DNA of 64,000 bases from Mycolicibacterium holsaticum DSM 44478 = JCM 12374 (lineage in GTDB: Bacteria > Actinomycetota > Actinomycetes > Mycobacteriales > Mycobacteriaceae). This document shows, piece after piece, positions 49,598 through 57,807 of this stretch (positions within the stretch are counted from its first letter, which is position 1; the number at the start of each line of letters is the position of its first letter). Below the pieces are notes generated by a model. The model saw nothing but the letters and a program-made list of their open reading frames with translations, did no database searches and was not told the origin of the DNA. The stretch is from assembly GCF_019645835.1 (NCBI RefSeq), contig NZ_CP080998.1:868001-932000 (forward strand), given 5' to 3'. The translations under genes were made by a program, and so were the position numbers.

Positions 49598-49795
49598 ATG
49601 GCATTTCTCGACAAGGTGAAAGATCTACTGGCCAAGAACGCCGACAAGGTGGACACCGCGATCGACAAGGCCGGTGACATCGTCGACCAGAAGACGCAGG
49701 GAAAGTACGCTCAGCACGTCGACAAGGTGCAGGACAGTGCCAAGACGTACCTGAAAAACACAGACAAGAACGATCCGCAGCACCCGCAGAATTGA
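49598..49795 (+). CDS. antitoxin-like small protein (Rv0909/MT0933 family)
   Basis: A 65-residue, highly charged helical protein (MAFLDKVKDLLAKNADKVDTA), similar to the Rv0909-type putative antitoxin of the MT0933 family. It lies 9 bp after ctpE and 3 bp before the SRPBCC gene, the Rv0910-type toxin candidate. The family's toxin-antitoxin role has been proposed; I cannot verify activity here. ATG 49598. Confidence 0.8.
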   Translation: MAFLDKVKDLLAKNADKVDTAIDKAGDIVDQKTQGKYAQHVDKVQDSAKTYLKNTDKNDPQHPQN

Positions 49796-49798
49796 TGT

Positions 49799-50245
49799 AT
49801 GGCCAAACTCTCTGTCTCCGTGGATGTTCCGCTGCCCCCGGAGAAGGCGTGGGAGTGCGCGTCTGACCTGTCGCGCTACCGCGAGTGGCTGACCATCCAC
49901 CGGGTGTGGCGCAGCAAGCCGCCCGAGACGCTGGAAAAGGGCACGACGCTGGAGTCCATCGTCGAGGTCAAGGGCATGCCCAACCGGATCAAGTGGACCA
50001 TCGTCCACTTCAGGCCCCCGGAGGCGATGACGCTCAACGGCGACGGCAGGGGCGGGGTCAAGGTCAAGCTCATCGGCAAGGTGAAAGCTTCGCCGACCGA
50101 CGCAGGAGGGTCGACCGTGTCGCTCGCCGTCCACCTCGGCGGGCCGGCGTTGTTCGGGCCGATCGGCCTGGTGGTGGCCGGCGCGCTGCGCGGCGACATC
50201 CGCGAGTCACTCGAGCGCTTCAAAAAGGTGTTCGCCTCGGCTTAG
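49799..50245 (+). CDS. SRPBCC toxin-candidate protein (Rv0910 type)
   Basis: A 148-residue SRPBCC/polyketide-cyclase-fold protein (LSVSVDVPLPPEKAWECASD, then YREWLTIHRVW) with a glycine-rich C-terminal helix. It is the partner of the preceding small protein, matching the Rv0909-Rv0910 arrangement in which the SRPBCC protein is the proposed toxin. It also resembles lipid-binding SRPBCC proteins, so a non-toxin role is possible. ATG 49799, 3 bp after the antitoxin-like stop. Confidence 0.8.
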   Translation: MAKLSVSVDVPLPPEKAWECASDLSRYREWLTIHRVWRSKPPETLEKGTTLESIVEVKGMPNRIKWTIVHFRPPEAMTLNGDGRGGVKVKLIGKVKASPTDAGGSTVSLAVHLGGPALFGPIGLVVAGALRGDIRESLERFKKVFASA

Positions 50246-50278
50246 TTCGTTCGGCGGACAGAGGCGAAAGCGCCCGGG

Positions 50279-50857
50279 TCACCGGCGGAACCGGTGCCGC
50301 ACCAGCCGGGTGAACTCGACCGTCGATCGGCGCACCGACTCGAATTCCAACGACACCAGCAGCGTGTCGACCATCGCGAACGGCAGCGTGGTGGCGACCG
50401 CACCGCGGCCGTACTCGATGTGCCACGAGCCGGGATGGATGGTCAGCCCCCGGGCATGCCCCTTCTCCAGGCAGGTGTGCTCGCCGGGACGTAGGGTCAT
50501 GCCGACGAGGTCGTCGGACTCCAGGTCGTAGGAGTCGATCTGGCCTGCCAGAAGGAACTTGTGGATCTGCACCCGCTTGTAGCGCCCGGAAAAGCCTTGT
50601 GTTCCAGTGGGAGAGCCAAAGATCACGATGTACTCGCGCGGGCTGAAGTATAGGAAGCGGACCTTGCCGAGGATCCCGCCTGCCCGGCTGCCCACCCAGC
50701 GTCGCGGCGCCGCATCGATGAGGTCGGGATATTCGGCGGCCAGCAGTTCGGTGGCGCGGGTGATCAGCTGACCGTTCTCCAGCGGCAGCCCGACGACCTC
50801 CCTTGCGACCTTGGCCAGGACTTCCGGATCGATCCGGTGGCCGGTCGTCGCGCTCAA
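50279..50857 (-). CDS. ERG2 / sigma-1 receptor-like protein
   Basis: A 192-residue protein. From about residue 23 to the end it follows the ERG2 sterol C-8 isomerase/sigma-1 receptor pattern: RAGGILGKVRFLYFSPREY (58-76), FGSPTGTQGFSGRY (80-93), RPGEHTCLEKG (123-133) and HIEYGRGAVATTLPFAMVDT (146-165). Glu148 matches the key glutamate of MVEYGRG in the human receptor. The second key acidic residue (Asp126 of the receptor) is replaced around His99-Lys100. No N-terminal membrane helix is visible. Its ATG overlaps the upstream NAD(P)-binding gene by 4 bp, making it the last gene of the catabolic operon. The reaction is unknown; sterol/terpenoid-type ligand binding or double-bond isomerisation is plausible. 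Confidence 0.8.
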   Translation of the reverse strand: MSATTGHRIDPEVLAKVAREVVGLPLENGQLITRATELLAAEYPDLIDAAPRRWVGSRAGGILGKVRFLYFSPREYIVIFGSPTGTQGFSGRYKRVQIHKFLLAGQIDSYDLESDDLVGMTLRPGEHTCLEKGHARGLTIHPGSWHIEYGRGAVATTLPFAMVDTLLVSLEFESVRRSTVEFTRLVRHRFRR

Positions 50858-51522
50858 CGGCGGTCCGCGATGCGCTCGACGGCTTCGTGGATCGGCGTAT
50901 CACCGGAAACCACTTCGAAAGTCCGGCCTGCGGTGCCCGGCGTGTCGAGCACGGCAAGCAGAACGGCGGCGACGTCCTCGCGGGGAATGCGGCCGTGTCC
51001 GGTTTCCTCGGCGACCGTCACCGTGCCCGTGCCGGGGTCGTCGGTCAGCAGGCCGGGGCGCACGATCGTGGCGTCAAGACCATCGCGGGAGCGTACGTCG
51101 TCGTCGGCCGCACCCTTGGCGCGCAGGTAGGCCACGAATACCGGGTTGCCTGCCTCGTCGGGGGCCTCGGCGTCGGCACCGATCGCCGAAATCATCACGT
51201 AGCGGCGGACTCCGGCCGCCTCCGCCGCATCGGCCAACAGCACCGCCGCGGCGCGGTCGACGGTTTCCTTGCGGATGGCTCCGCTGCCCGGACCGGCGCC
51301 TGCGGCGAAGACCACCGCGTCGACACCGTCGAGATGGGCCGCGACGTCCTCGGCGGAGGCCGCCTCCATGTCCAGCAGCACGGGTTCGACGCCGTCTTGT
51401 TCGAGGTCCGCGCTATGGGCGGGATTGCGGATGATGCCGGCGACCGAGTCGCCGCGCTGGGTCAGCATCCGTTCCAGGATCCTGGCGATGTTGCCGTGGC
51501 CGCCCGCGATGATGACGCGCAT
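50854..51522 (-). CDS. NAD(P)-binding Rossmann-fold protein (atypical SDR, NmrA/YtfG-like)
   Basis: A 222-residue protein with N-terminal dinucleotide fingerprint MRVIIAGGHGNIARILERML (GxxGxxG-like) and an SDR-like core (VDAVVFAAGAGPGSG, YVMISAIGAD). Atypical SDRs of this size act as reductases, epimerases or redox sensors. It starts 10 bp after the acyl-CoA ligase stop and overlaps the ERG2-like gene by 4 bp. Substrate unknown. Confidence 0.85.
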   Translation of the reverse strand: MRVIIAGGHGNIARILERMLTQRGDSVAGIIRNPAHSADLEQDGVEPVLLDMEAASAEDVAAHLDGVDAVVFAAGAGPGSGAIRKETVDRAAAVLLADAAEAAGVRRYVMISAIGADAEAPDEAGNPVFVAYLRAKGAADDDVRSRDGLDATIVRPGLLTDDPGTGTVTVAEETGHGRIPREDVAAVLLAVLDTPGTAGRTFEVVSGDTPIHEAVERIADRR

Positions 51523-51532
51523 ACCGCCGATC

Positions 51533-52984
51533 CTAGGTGGCCAGCCGGGCGCGCAGCTCGCGCTTGAGCACCTTGCCGTAGCTGTTCTTCGGCAACTCGT
51601 CGATGAACTCGTAGCGTTTGGGCCGCTTGAACCGGGCGATGCGCTCGAGCAGGTGCGCGTCGAGTTCGGCGGCCGACACCGACCCGACGATGAACGCGAC
51701 CACGATCTCACCCCACTCCTCGTCGGGTGCTCCGACGACACCGGCCTCGGTCACGCCCGGGTGCTCGAGCAGAACCTCTTCGACTTCGCGCGGGTAGATA
51801 TTGCTGCCGCCGCTGATCACGACGTCCTTGCTGCGGTCGCGCAACGTGAGGTAGCCGCGTTCGTCGAACGAACCCATGTCCCCGGTGCACAGCCACCCGT
51901 TTCGCAGCGCCGCCGCGGTGGCCTGCGGGTTGTTCCAGTAGCCGGACATGACAACGTCACCGCGGCAGACGATTTCGCCGATCTCGCCGGGCGGGGCCGG
52001 GGTGCCGTCGTCGCGAAGCACCGCGACGTCGACGCCCGAGCGCGGGTAGCCGACGGAGCCCAGGATTGCGTCGTCGGTGTCGATGTGGTCGGCGCGGCGC
52101 AGGCCGGTGATCGTCATCGGCGCCTCACCCTGACCGTAGAGTTGCACGAAGACCGCGCCGAACGCGGCCATCGCCTTCTTGAGGCTGTCGACGTACATCG
52201 GGCCGCCGCCGTAGACGATCGTGCGCAGGTTGCCTGGGCGGGCGCGGCCCGTCTGCACCAGCCGCTGGACCATGGTGGGTGCCAGGAACGCGCTGGCACC
52301 GGGATGGTGCTCGCACAGGTCGAGGAACTCGTCGGGTTCGAACGTGCCGGAGTCGGGCAGCACCTGCCTAGCGCCGCGCAGCACATACGGCGGGATGTAG
52401 AGACCCGACCCGTGCGACATCGGCGCACCGTGCACCAGGCTGCAATCGGCGTCCGGGGAGTCGAAGTCGGCCAGGTGCGCGACGGTCATCGCCATCAGGT
52501 TGCGGTGGGAAAGCATTGCGCCCTTGGAGCGGCCCGTGGTTCCGCTGGTGTAGAACAGCCACGCCAGCGCCGCCGGGTCGGTGTCCGCCGGTGCGGTGAC
52601 AGGTGGCGCGGAAAGACGCTGGGAATAGCTTGCGCTGCCGATGATTTCGGCGTCCCCGAGCCCTTCGGCGATCTTGGGCGATGCGAACGCCAGCGCCGCA
52701 CCGGAGTCCTCGAGGATCTGGTGCATCTCGCGCGGGTGCAGCTTGTAGTTCAGCGGCACGTAGACACATTCGGCGGCCCACACCGCGAACATCAACTCGA
52801 TGATCTCCGGGCGGTTCTCGCTGGCGACCGCGATGCGGGTGCCGGCAGGACCGAACGTGGCGGCCAGGCGCAGCACCCGGTCCCTCAACTCATTCCACGT
52901 GTGCAGTTGTCGCTCACCGCGATACACCGCGCCGCGATCACCCAGCCGGCTGGCGGCCTGGTCGAGCAGCGCGAACAGGTTCAC
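51533..52984 (-). CDS. acyl-CoA/aryl-CoA ligase (ANL superfamily)
   Basis: A 483-residue AMP-forming ligase. P-loop YTSGTTGRSKGAML, adenylate motifs YGQGEAPMTITGL and GDMGSFDERGYLTLRDRSKD, and C-terminal catalytic Lys in PKNSYGKVLKRELR. It activates a carboxylic acid to its CoA thioester; the acyl substrate is not fixed by sequence. GTG 52984 overlaps the SDR stop (GTGA). This is the second ligase of the operon, suggesting two activation steps or substrates. Confidence 0.9.
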   Translation of the reverse strand: MNLFALLDQAASRLGDRGAVYRGERQLHTWNELRDRVLRLAATFGPAGTRIAVASENRPEIIELMFAVWAAECVYVPLNYKLHPREMHQILEDSGAALAFASPKIAEGLGDAEIIGSASYSQRLSAPPVTAPADTDPAALAWLFYTSGTTGRSKGAMLSHRNLMAMTVAHLADFDSPDADCSLVHGAPMSHGSGLYIPPYVLRGARQVLPDSGTFEPDEFLDLCEHHPGASAFLAPTMVQRLVQTGRARPGNLRTIVYGGGPMYVDSLKKAMAAFGAVFVQLYGQGEAPMTITGLRRADHIDTDDAILGSVGYPRSGVDVAVLRDDGTPAPPGEIGEIVCRGDVVMSGYWNNPQATAAALRNGWLCTGDMGSFDERGYLTLRDRSKDVVISGGSNIYPREVEEVLLEHPGVTEAGVVGAPDEEWGEIVVAFIVGSVSAAELDAHLLERIARFKRPKRYEFIDELPKNSYGKVLKRELRARLAT

Positions 52985-53754
52985 CGCGCAACCCACTCGG
53001 AGTTCAGCGCGAAGTCCGACAGGTACTTGGTCGAACTCCAGCCGCCGTCGACGACGATGGTCTGCCCGTTGATGAAACTGGCGCCCTCCGAGCACAAGAA
53101 CGCCACGGTGCTCGCCAGGTCCTCGACCTTGCCGAGGCGCGGATACGGGGTCATCTCGGTGTTGATCTTGCGGAACCGCTCGTCCTCGAGGCGGCTGGCC
53201 ACCATCGGCGTCAGCGTCACCCCCGGAGCGACGGCGTTGCACCGGATGCCCTGGGGGCCGTACTGGCAGGCGATGTGGGTGGTCAGCGCCGTCAGCCCGC
53301 CCTTGGCCGCCGAGTACGCCCCGCCGCGTAGCCCGCCGACGACGGCGAACGTCGACGTCACGTTGATGATCGCCGAGCCCGGTTGCATGTGCACGATCAC
53401 GTCGCGGGCCAGCCGGAACGGCGCGCGCAGCATCAAACCCAGGAAATAATCCAGGCTTTCGTCGTCGGTTTCGTGCAGCGGTTTGGGGCTGCCCACGCCC
53501 GCGTTGTTGATGAGGAAGTCGATGCGGCCCCACCGGTCCAGTGCGGTCTGCACGATCTGCTGCGGACCGTCCTCGGCGGTCAGGTCGACGGCGACGGTGG
53601 CCACCCGGTCCGGATCGCCGATCGCCGTTTCCAGTTCGGCCAGCCTGCTGCGGTCGCGGCCGGCCCCGAGCACGGCCATGCCCGCCTCGGCGAGTTTGGT
53701 CGCGCAGCCGAAGCCGATGCCGCTGCTCGCGCCCGTCACGATCGCTACCTGCAT
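52981..53754 (-). CDS. short-chain dehydrogenase/reductase
   Basis: A 257-residue classical SDR: cofactor motif TGASSGIG, NNAG, catalytic Tyr/Lys in YSAAKGG and Ser in INVTSTFAVV, and PGVTLTPM. It oxidises or reduces a hydroxyl/keto group with NAD(P). ATG 53754 chosen; it overlaps the ligase stop upstream by 10 bp and is followed by another overlapping ligase, so it is embedded in the operon. Confidence 0.9.
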   Translation of the reverse strand: MQVAIVTGASSGIGFGCATKLAEAGMAVLGAGRDRSRLAELETAIGDPDRVATVAVDLTAEDGPQQIVQTALDRWGRIDFLINNAGVGSPKPLHETDDESLDYFLGLMLRAPFRLARDVIVHMQPGSAIINVTSTFAVVGGLRGGAYSAAKGGLTALTTHIACQYGPQGIRCNAVAPGVTLTPMVASRLEDERFRKINTEMTPYPRLGKVEDLASTVAFLCSEGASFINGQTIVVDGGWSSTKYLSDFALNSEWVAR

Positions 53755-55313
53755 GTCGGTCCACCTTCGCTCGTCAGCGCCGCCTGGATCTGGTGTTTGA
53801 GCACCTTGCCCGCGTCGTTCTTCGGCAGGCTGTCCCAAACGACCACCTGCTCAGGGATTTTGAACTTGGCCAGCCCTTCGCGCAGCAGCACGTCCCGGAC
53901 GCCGGCCAGGTCAGGTGGCTGCTGATCGGATGCGACGACGACCGCGCACGCCCGTTCCCCGGTGCGCGCGTCGGGCACACCGACCACGGCGATCTCGGCG
54001 ATGCCCGGATGTGTGGCGAGCAGGTCCTCGACCTCCTTGGGGGAGATGTTCTCCCCGTTGCGGATGATGATGTCCTTCGCACGGCCGGTGACCAGCAGAT
54101 AATCGTCGTCGACCCAGCGACCCAGATCGCCTGTGCGGAAGTAGCCTTCATCGTCGAAGGCAGCGACCTCGTCGTCGGGACGCAGGTAGCCGACGAGCAT
54201 CTGCGGGCCGCGCGCCCGGATCTCGCCGTCGACCAGCTTGATGTCGGCGATGCCTGCCCGGCCGTCGGTGCCGGCCGCATGCTCGGCGCTCTGCAGCGAG
54301 CCGACCGTCGTGACCGGCACCTCGGTGGAGCCGTAGACGCGTGACACGACGGCGTTCTCGAAGTAGTCGGCCGCTGTGCGGATCAACGACGGCGGCACCG
54401 ACGCGCCTCCGCAGATGAAGACCTTCAGATCGGGCAACCGCGTGTCGGCCCGTCGGGCGGCGGTGAGCAACCCGTCGAGGAACGGCGTGGCCCCCGCCAT
54501 GTGCGTGACGCGCTCGGCGCGCATCAACGATACGGCGTCGTCGGGGCGCCACCCATCCATCAGCACCGCGGTGCTGCCGAGCAGCAGCGGGCATTCGAAG
54601 GCATATATCGACCCGCCGATATGCGCGATCGGTGACGGCACCAGGAACGTGTCACCATGCTCGACGCGCCAGTGCTCACCGATCTGACGGATCAGCGCGT
54701 GGATCGAGTTATGGCTGTGCAGCACAGCTTTGGGACGGCCAGTGGTGCCCGAGGTGTAGAGGATCATCCGCACGGTGTCGGGGTTGAGCACCGGTAACAC
54801 CGCCGTGCCCGATTCGGTCAGCAGCGACTCGTAGGGCGTGTGCCCGGCGCCCCGGGACCGCAGCACCACCACCTCGGGCGGTGCGGACATCGCGGCGGTG
54901 ACGCGCTCCAGCATCGCGCCGTAATCGTGGCGTCCGAAGACCGACGGCACGAAGACGGCCCGGGTGTCGGCGTCGGACAGGATGAACTGCAGCTCGCGGT
55001 CGCGCAGCGAGGGCAGGATCGGGTTCACCACCATGCCGGCCAGCGTCGCACCGAGGTAGACGACGGCGGCTTCGTGCCAGTTCGGCAGCATGAACGACAC
55101 CACGCTGCCCGCGGGCATGCGGGAGGTGAGCGAGTGCGCCAGGGCGCTGGCCTGCTGGTGCAGGCTGCGGCAGTCGAGTCGAATGTTTCCGTCCACCAAC
55201 ACCGTTCGCTGCGGGGTGGCCCGGGCGGCATCGCGAAGGGCGTCGGCCAGGGTCTCATGCACCCACAGACCACGGCGGTAGGCGTCGGCCGCGCGGGCCT
55301 CTTCGACCCTCAC
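53745..55313 (-). CDS. acyl-CoA ligase (ANL superfamily), first of two
   Basis: A 522-residue AMP-forming ligase: P-loop YTSGTTGRPKAVLHSHNS, YGSTEVPVTTVG, GDLGRWVDDDYLLVTGRAKD and C-terminal Lys in PKNDAGKVLKHQI. It is similar in length to fatty-acid or cyclohexanecarboxyl-type CoA ligases. GTG 55313 overlaps the GntR stop by 4 bp. It probably activates the pathway's carboxylic-acid substrate. Confidence 0.9.
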   Translation of the reverse strand: MRVEEARAADAYRRGLWVHETLADALRDAARATPQRTVLVDGNIRLDCRSLHQQASALAHSLTSRMPAGSVVSFMLPNWHEAAVVYLGATLAGMVVNPILPSLRDRELQFILSDADTRAVFVPSVFGRHDYGAMLERVTAAMSAPPEVVVLRSRGAGHTPYESLLTESGTAVLPVLNPDTVRMILYTSGTTGRPKAVLHSHNSIHALIRQIGEHWRVEHGDTFLVPSPIAHIGGSIYAFECPLLLGSTAVLMDGWRPDDAVSLMRAERVTHMAGATPFLDGLLTAARRADTRLPDLKVFICGGASVPPSLIRTAADYFENAVVSRVYGSTEVPVTTVGSLQSAEHAAGTDGRAGIADIKLVDGEIRARGPQMLVGYLRPDDEVAAFDDEGYFRTGDLGRWVDDDYLLVTGRAKDIIIRNGENISPKEVEDLLATHPGIAEIAVVGVPDARTGERACAVVVASDQQPPDLAGVRDVLLREGLAKFKIPEQVVVWDSLPKNDAGKVLKHQIQAALTSEGGPTCR

Positions 55314-56059
55314 GGCGCGGCCCGGCCCTTGATGCGGCGCATGGTCATCGTGTGCCGATAACGCGACGAGGGATGGGTGTTGATGGTGACCTGAGCCACC
55401 TGACCGTCGGACGTCTTGTATGTGCGCCGCATCTGCAGCGCGGCGTCGCCCGGCGCCATCTGCAGCGCCTCGGCCACGTCCTCGGTGGTGGCGACCGCCG
55501 AGATCTCCTGGAGCACTTCGACGATGCTCACGCCGAAGAGGTCCTCGATCAGCGGGAAGATCGGCCCGGAATGCCGTTGCAACAGCCGGCCCACCGCGGC
55601 GAATGCACGGTTGATGTAGTACTCGGTGACGCAGACCGGGGTGCTGCCCGTCTCGGCCTGCCGGTGCCCGTGCACGGCCAGCCACTGCGAGCCGGCCGCC
55701 AGCCCGGTCTTTGACGCGAGGTCGTCGTCGACGGTCACCATCGCGTTGGATTCGATCACCAGCTGCGCACCGGCGGCGAACGCCAGCAGGTCGTTGATCG
55801 ACATCACGTCCTGGGCATAGGAATTGGCCGCGGGGCGCGGGACGACGAGGGTGCCCGCCCGGGGCCGTGACGAGACCAGGTTGTCGTCACGCAGCCGGCG
55901 CAGCGCCTCACGGATCGTGTAGCGGCTGACCTCGAACCGTTCGCACAGCTGTTGTTCGGTGGGTAGTTGCGATCCCACCGGATACACCCCGTCGACGATC
56001 TCCTTTCGCAGGGTGCGTGCCACCTGGAGGTACCGGTGGTCGGTGGGCTCGGCCGTCAT
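55310..56059 (-). CDS. GntR/HutC-family regulator with UTRA domain
   Basis: A 249-residue regulator. The N-terminal GntR winged helix (residues 7-75) contains LPTEQQLCERFEVSRYTIREALRRL. A UTRA ligand-sensing domain follows (about 85-240; WLAVHGHRQAETGSTPVCV and YYINRAF). It is the second gene of the minus operon, overlapping both neighbours by 4 bp. It probably binds the paired operators at 57695-57706 and 57791-57802 and senses a pathway intermediate, perhaps an acyl-CoA. That binding is inference. Confidence 0.9.
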   Translation of the reverse strand: MTAEPTDHRYLQVARTLRKEIVDGVYPVGSQLPTEQQLCERFEVSRYTIREALRRLRDDNLVSSRPRAGTLVVPRPAANSYAQDVMSINDLLAFAAGAQLVIESNAMVTVDDDLASKTGLAAGSQWLAVHGHRQAETGSTPVCVTEYYINRAFAAVGRLLQRHSGPIFPLIEDLFGVSIVEVLQEISAVATTEDVAEALQMAPGDAALQMRRTYKTSDGQVAQVTINTHPSSRYRHTMTMRRIKGRAAP

Positions 56060-57669
56060 GTCGAATTCCGGCGCAACGCCAGCACGCTTCCGTCACCGTC
56101 GGCGGAGACGTACAGCGTGCCGTCGGGTCCCATGGTGATTCCGGCGAACGGACCCTGGGGTCCGGAGAACGGCGGCATCCCCTTGAGCGGCTTGGGTTGC
56201 ACGCCGGGGGGTGCGCCGACTGCTACGCCCGCGGCGATGGCGGTGCGCACCTTGGTGTCCAGATCGAACGCGACGATCTCTTTGGCCCCGGCGTCGACGA
56301 CGTAGAGGGTGCCGTCGGCGACATGGATGCCCTGCGGGCGCTGCAGCCCGTCGATGACGGTCTCGGGGGTACCGGCCAGCCGCACTACCCGACCGGCACC
56401 GGACTCGGCGACCAGCGGGTAGCCGTCGGCGCCGAACGCCACGCCGACCGGATCCTGCAGGCCCGACGCCAGCACCTCGGCGCTGCCCGAGCGCAGCGAG
56501 TGCACCCGACCGGTGCCAAGCTCGGCGAACACGATCCCCTCGCCGGGTCCGATCGCCACCCCGTAGAGTTGGTCGAATCCGTCAGCGAGGTAATCGGTTT
56601 CGCCGTCGCCGGGGCGGTAACGGCCGATCTGGCCGCCGGATGTGGCGACCACGAACGCACCCGCGCCCGCCGGAGCCAACCCGCGAAGGAACCCGGGATA
56701 TCCGGGTGTGAACAGCATGCCGACGGTGCGCAGCGAACCGTCGGGGTTGACCGCATAGAAGTACGTGCCGTCGGCGACGTAGAGGTTGCCGTCTTCGGCG
56801 ACCGCGAGATCCATTGGCCAATTCAGGCCGCCGGGCAGCACCGTGCGGGTCTCCCCGGAGCCCAGGATCTCGGTGATCTCGCCGGTGAAGTTGGAGACCA
56901 GGACCCGGTCACCGACCAGCGTGAGGTTGTCCAGCCCGGGGGTGAGCTGCGCCAGCAGCGTCTTGTCGCCCGTGCGCGGATCGATGCGCAGCACCTGCCC
57001 GCTGGCCACCTGCGTGGAGACGATGAAACCCTGCGGGTCGAACTTCACCGCGTCGGGAACACCGAGATCACCGGTAACCCGTTGTGGCTGACCACCGTTG
57101 GGGTCGACGCGCCAGATCTCGTTGGCCGTCATCAGCGGGTAGTACACCAGACCGTCGGGGCCGACCTCCATCGCGTTGGGCGAGGGGAGATCGTCGAGCA
57201 GGATCCGCGCCGCGCCGGTGGCGCGATCGAGTTCCATCAACCGCCCGCCGTCGCGGCACTCGTTGACGAACAACCGGTCCTGATGCACGGTGATGCCGTT
57301 GGCGCAGGGCAGGTCGTCGCGCAACACCCGGGTCTGGCCGCCAACATCGCGCACGCTGACCCGTCCGTCCATCACCTCGGTGGCGTAGAGGTTGCCGTGC
57401 GCGTCGAACGCGACGTCGTCGGGGGCGATGATGTCGCCGCCCTTGGCGCTGACGGTGCCCACCTGGCCGGTGCCCAGATCCAGCGCACTGATCTGGCTGC
57501 CGGTCACCTGAGCGACGTAGACGCGCCCGTCGGGTCCGGTGCGCAGACCGTTCGCGCCGAACAACCGGCTCGGCGCGGTGAGGCGGCGCAGCTGCCAGCC
57601 CTCGGTCACGGTCGGGTTGGGCCCCACGTAGCGGGCCTGCGGAGGTGACCCCGTCGCGGATTGCGTCAT
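56056..57669 (-). CDS. beta-propeller (SMP-30/NHL-like) protein
   Basis: A 537-residue protein of repeated beta-propeller blades, each with a PDG/DGTLYV-type turn (LRTGPDGRVYVAQ, VAEDGNLYVADG, VADGTLYVVDAG and more), giving probably two propellers or one long one. SMP-30/gluconolactonase and NHL proteins share this; some are lactonases. No signal peptide is visible, so it is probably cytoplasmic. ATG 57669 chosen over an upstream start at 57687. It is the first gene of the operon, so a lactonase that opens a Baeyer-Villiger lactone product is an attractive guess. Confidence 0.78.
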   Translation of the reverse strand: MTQSATGSPPQARYVGPNPTVTEGWQLRRLTAPSRLFGANGLRTGPDGRVYVAQVTGSQISALDLGTGQVGTVSAKGGDIIAPDDVAFDAHGNLYATEVMDGRVSVRDVGGQTRVLRDDLPCANGITVHQDRLFVNECRDGGRLMELDRATGAARILLDDLPSPNAMEVGPDGLVYYPLMTANEIWRVDPNGGQPQRVTGDLGVPDAVKFDPQGFIVSTQVASGQVLRIDPRTGDKTLLAQLTPGLDNLTLVGDRVLVSNFTGEITEILGSGETRTVLPGGLNWPMDLAVAEDGNLYVADGTYFYAVNPDGSLRTVGMLFTPGYPGFLRGLAPAGAGAFVVATSGGQIGRYRPGDGETDYLADGFDQLYGVAIGPGEGIVFAELGTGRVHSLRSGSAEVLASGLQDPVGVAFGADGYPLVAESGAGRVVRLAGTPETVIDGLQRPQGIHVADGTLYVVDAGAKEIVAFDLDTKVRTAIAAGVAVGAPPGVQPKPLKGMPPFSGPQGPFAGITMGPDGTLYVSADGDGSVLALRRNST

Positions 57670-57694
57670 GAACTCGGACCGTATCAAGCTCCGT

Positions 57695-57706
57695 TAGTCC
57701 AGACAA
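57695..57706. promoter_or_regulatory. GntR-type operator 1 (minus operon side)
   Basis: TAGTCCAGACAA is a near-perfect dyad, differing from the second site (TTGTCCGGACAA) by two bases. It is 26 bp upstream of the beta-propeller start. The TGTC-GACA half-sites resemble operators of several GntR-family regulators. Confidence 0.5.
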
Positions 57707-57765
57707 TAGGCTGTGATACCAGCTCATCGGGCCTTGACGGACGGATCAGCGCTGCGGAATAGTGT

Positions 57766-57780
57766 TCTGCAATATGCAGA
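57766..57780. promoter_or_regulatory. inverted repeat between the divergent operons
   Basis: TCTGCA-ATA-TGCAGA is a perfect 6-bp inverted repeat with a 3-bp spacer, between the two GntR-type sites. It could be a second regulator's site or part of a promoter. Nothing further supports either. Confidence 0.3.
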
Positions 57781-57790
57781 GCACCATATG

Positions 57791-57802
57791 TTGTCCGGAC
57801 AA
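57791..57802. promoter_or_regulatory. GntR-type operator 2 (plus operon side)
   Basis: TTGTCCGGACAA is a perfect 12-bp palindrome, ending 5 bp before the SDR GTG start at 57808. With the 57695 site it brackets the 138-bp divergent promoter region, one site in front of each operon, 96 bp apart. Confidence 0.55.
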
Positions 57803-57807
57803 TTAGC

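Noticed and set aside
51533..53764. A single 743-residue open frame covering the second ligase and the SDR region
   Set aside because: The upstream part is the SDR gene read in another frame; GTG 52984 overlapping the SDR stop gives the normal ligase start.
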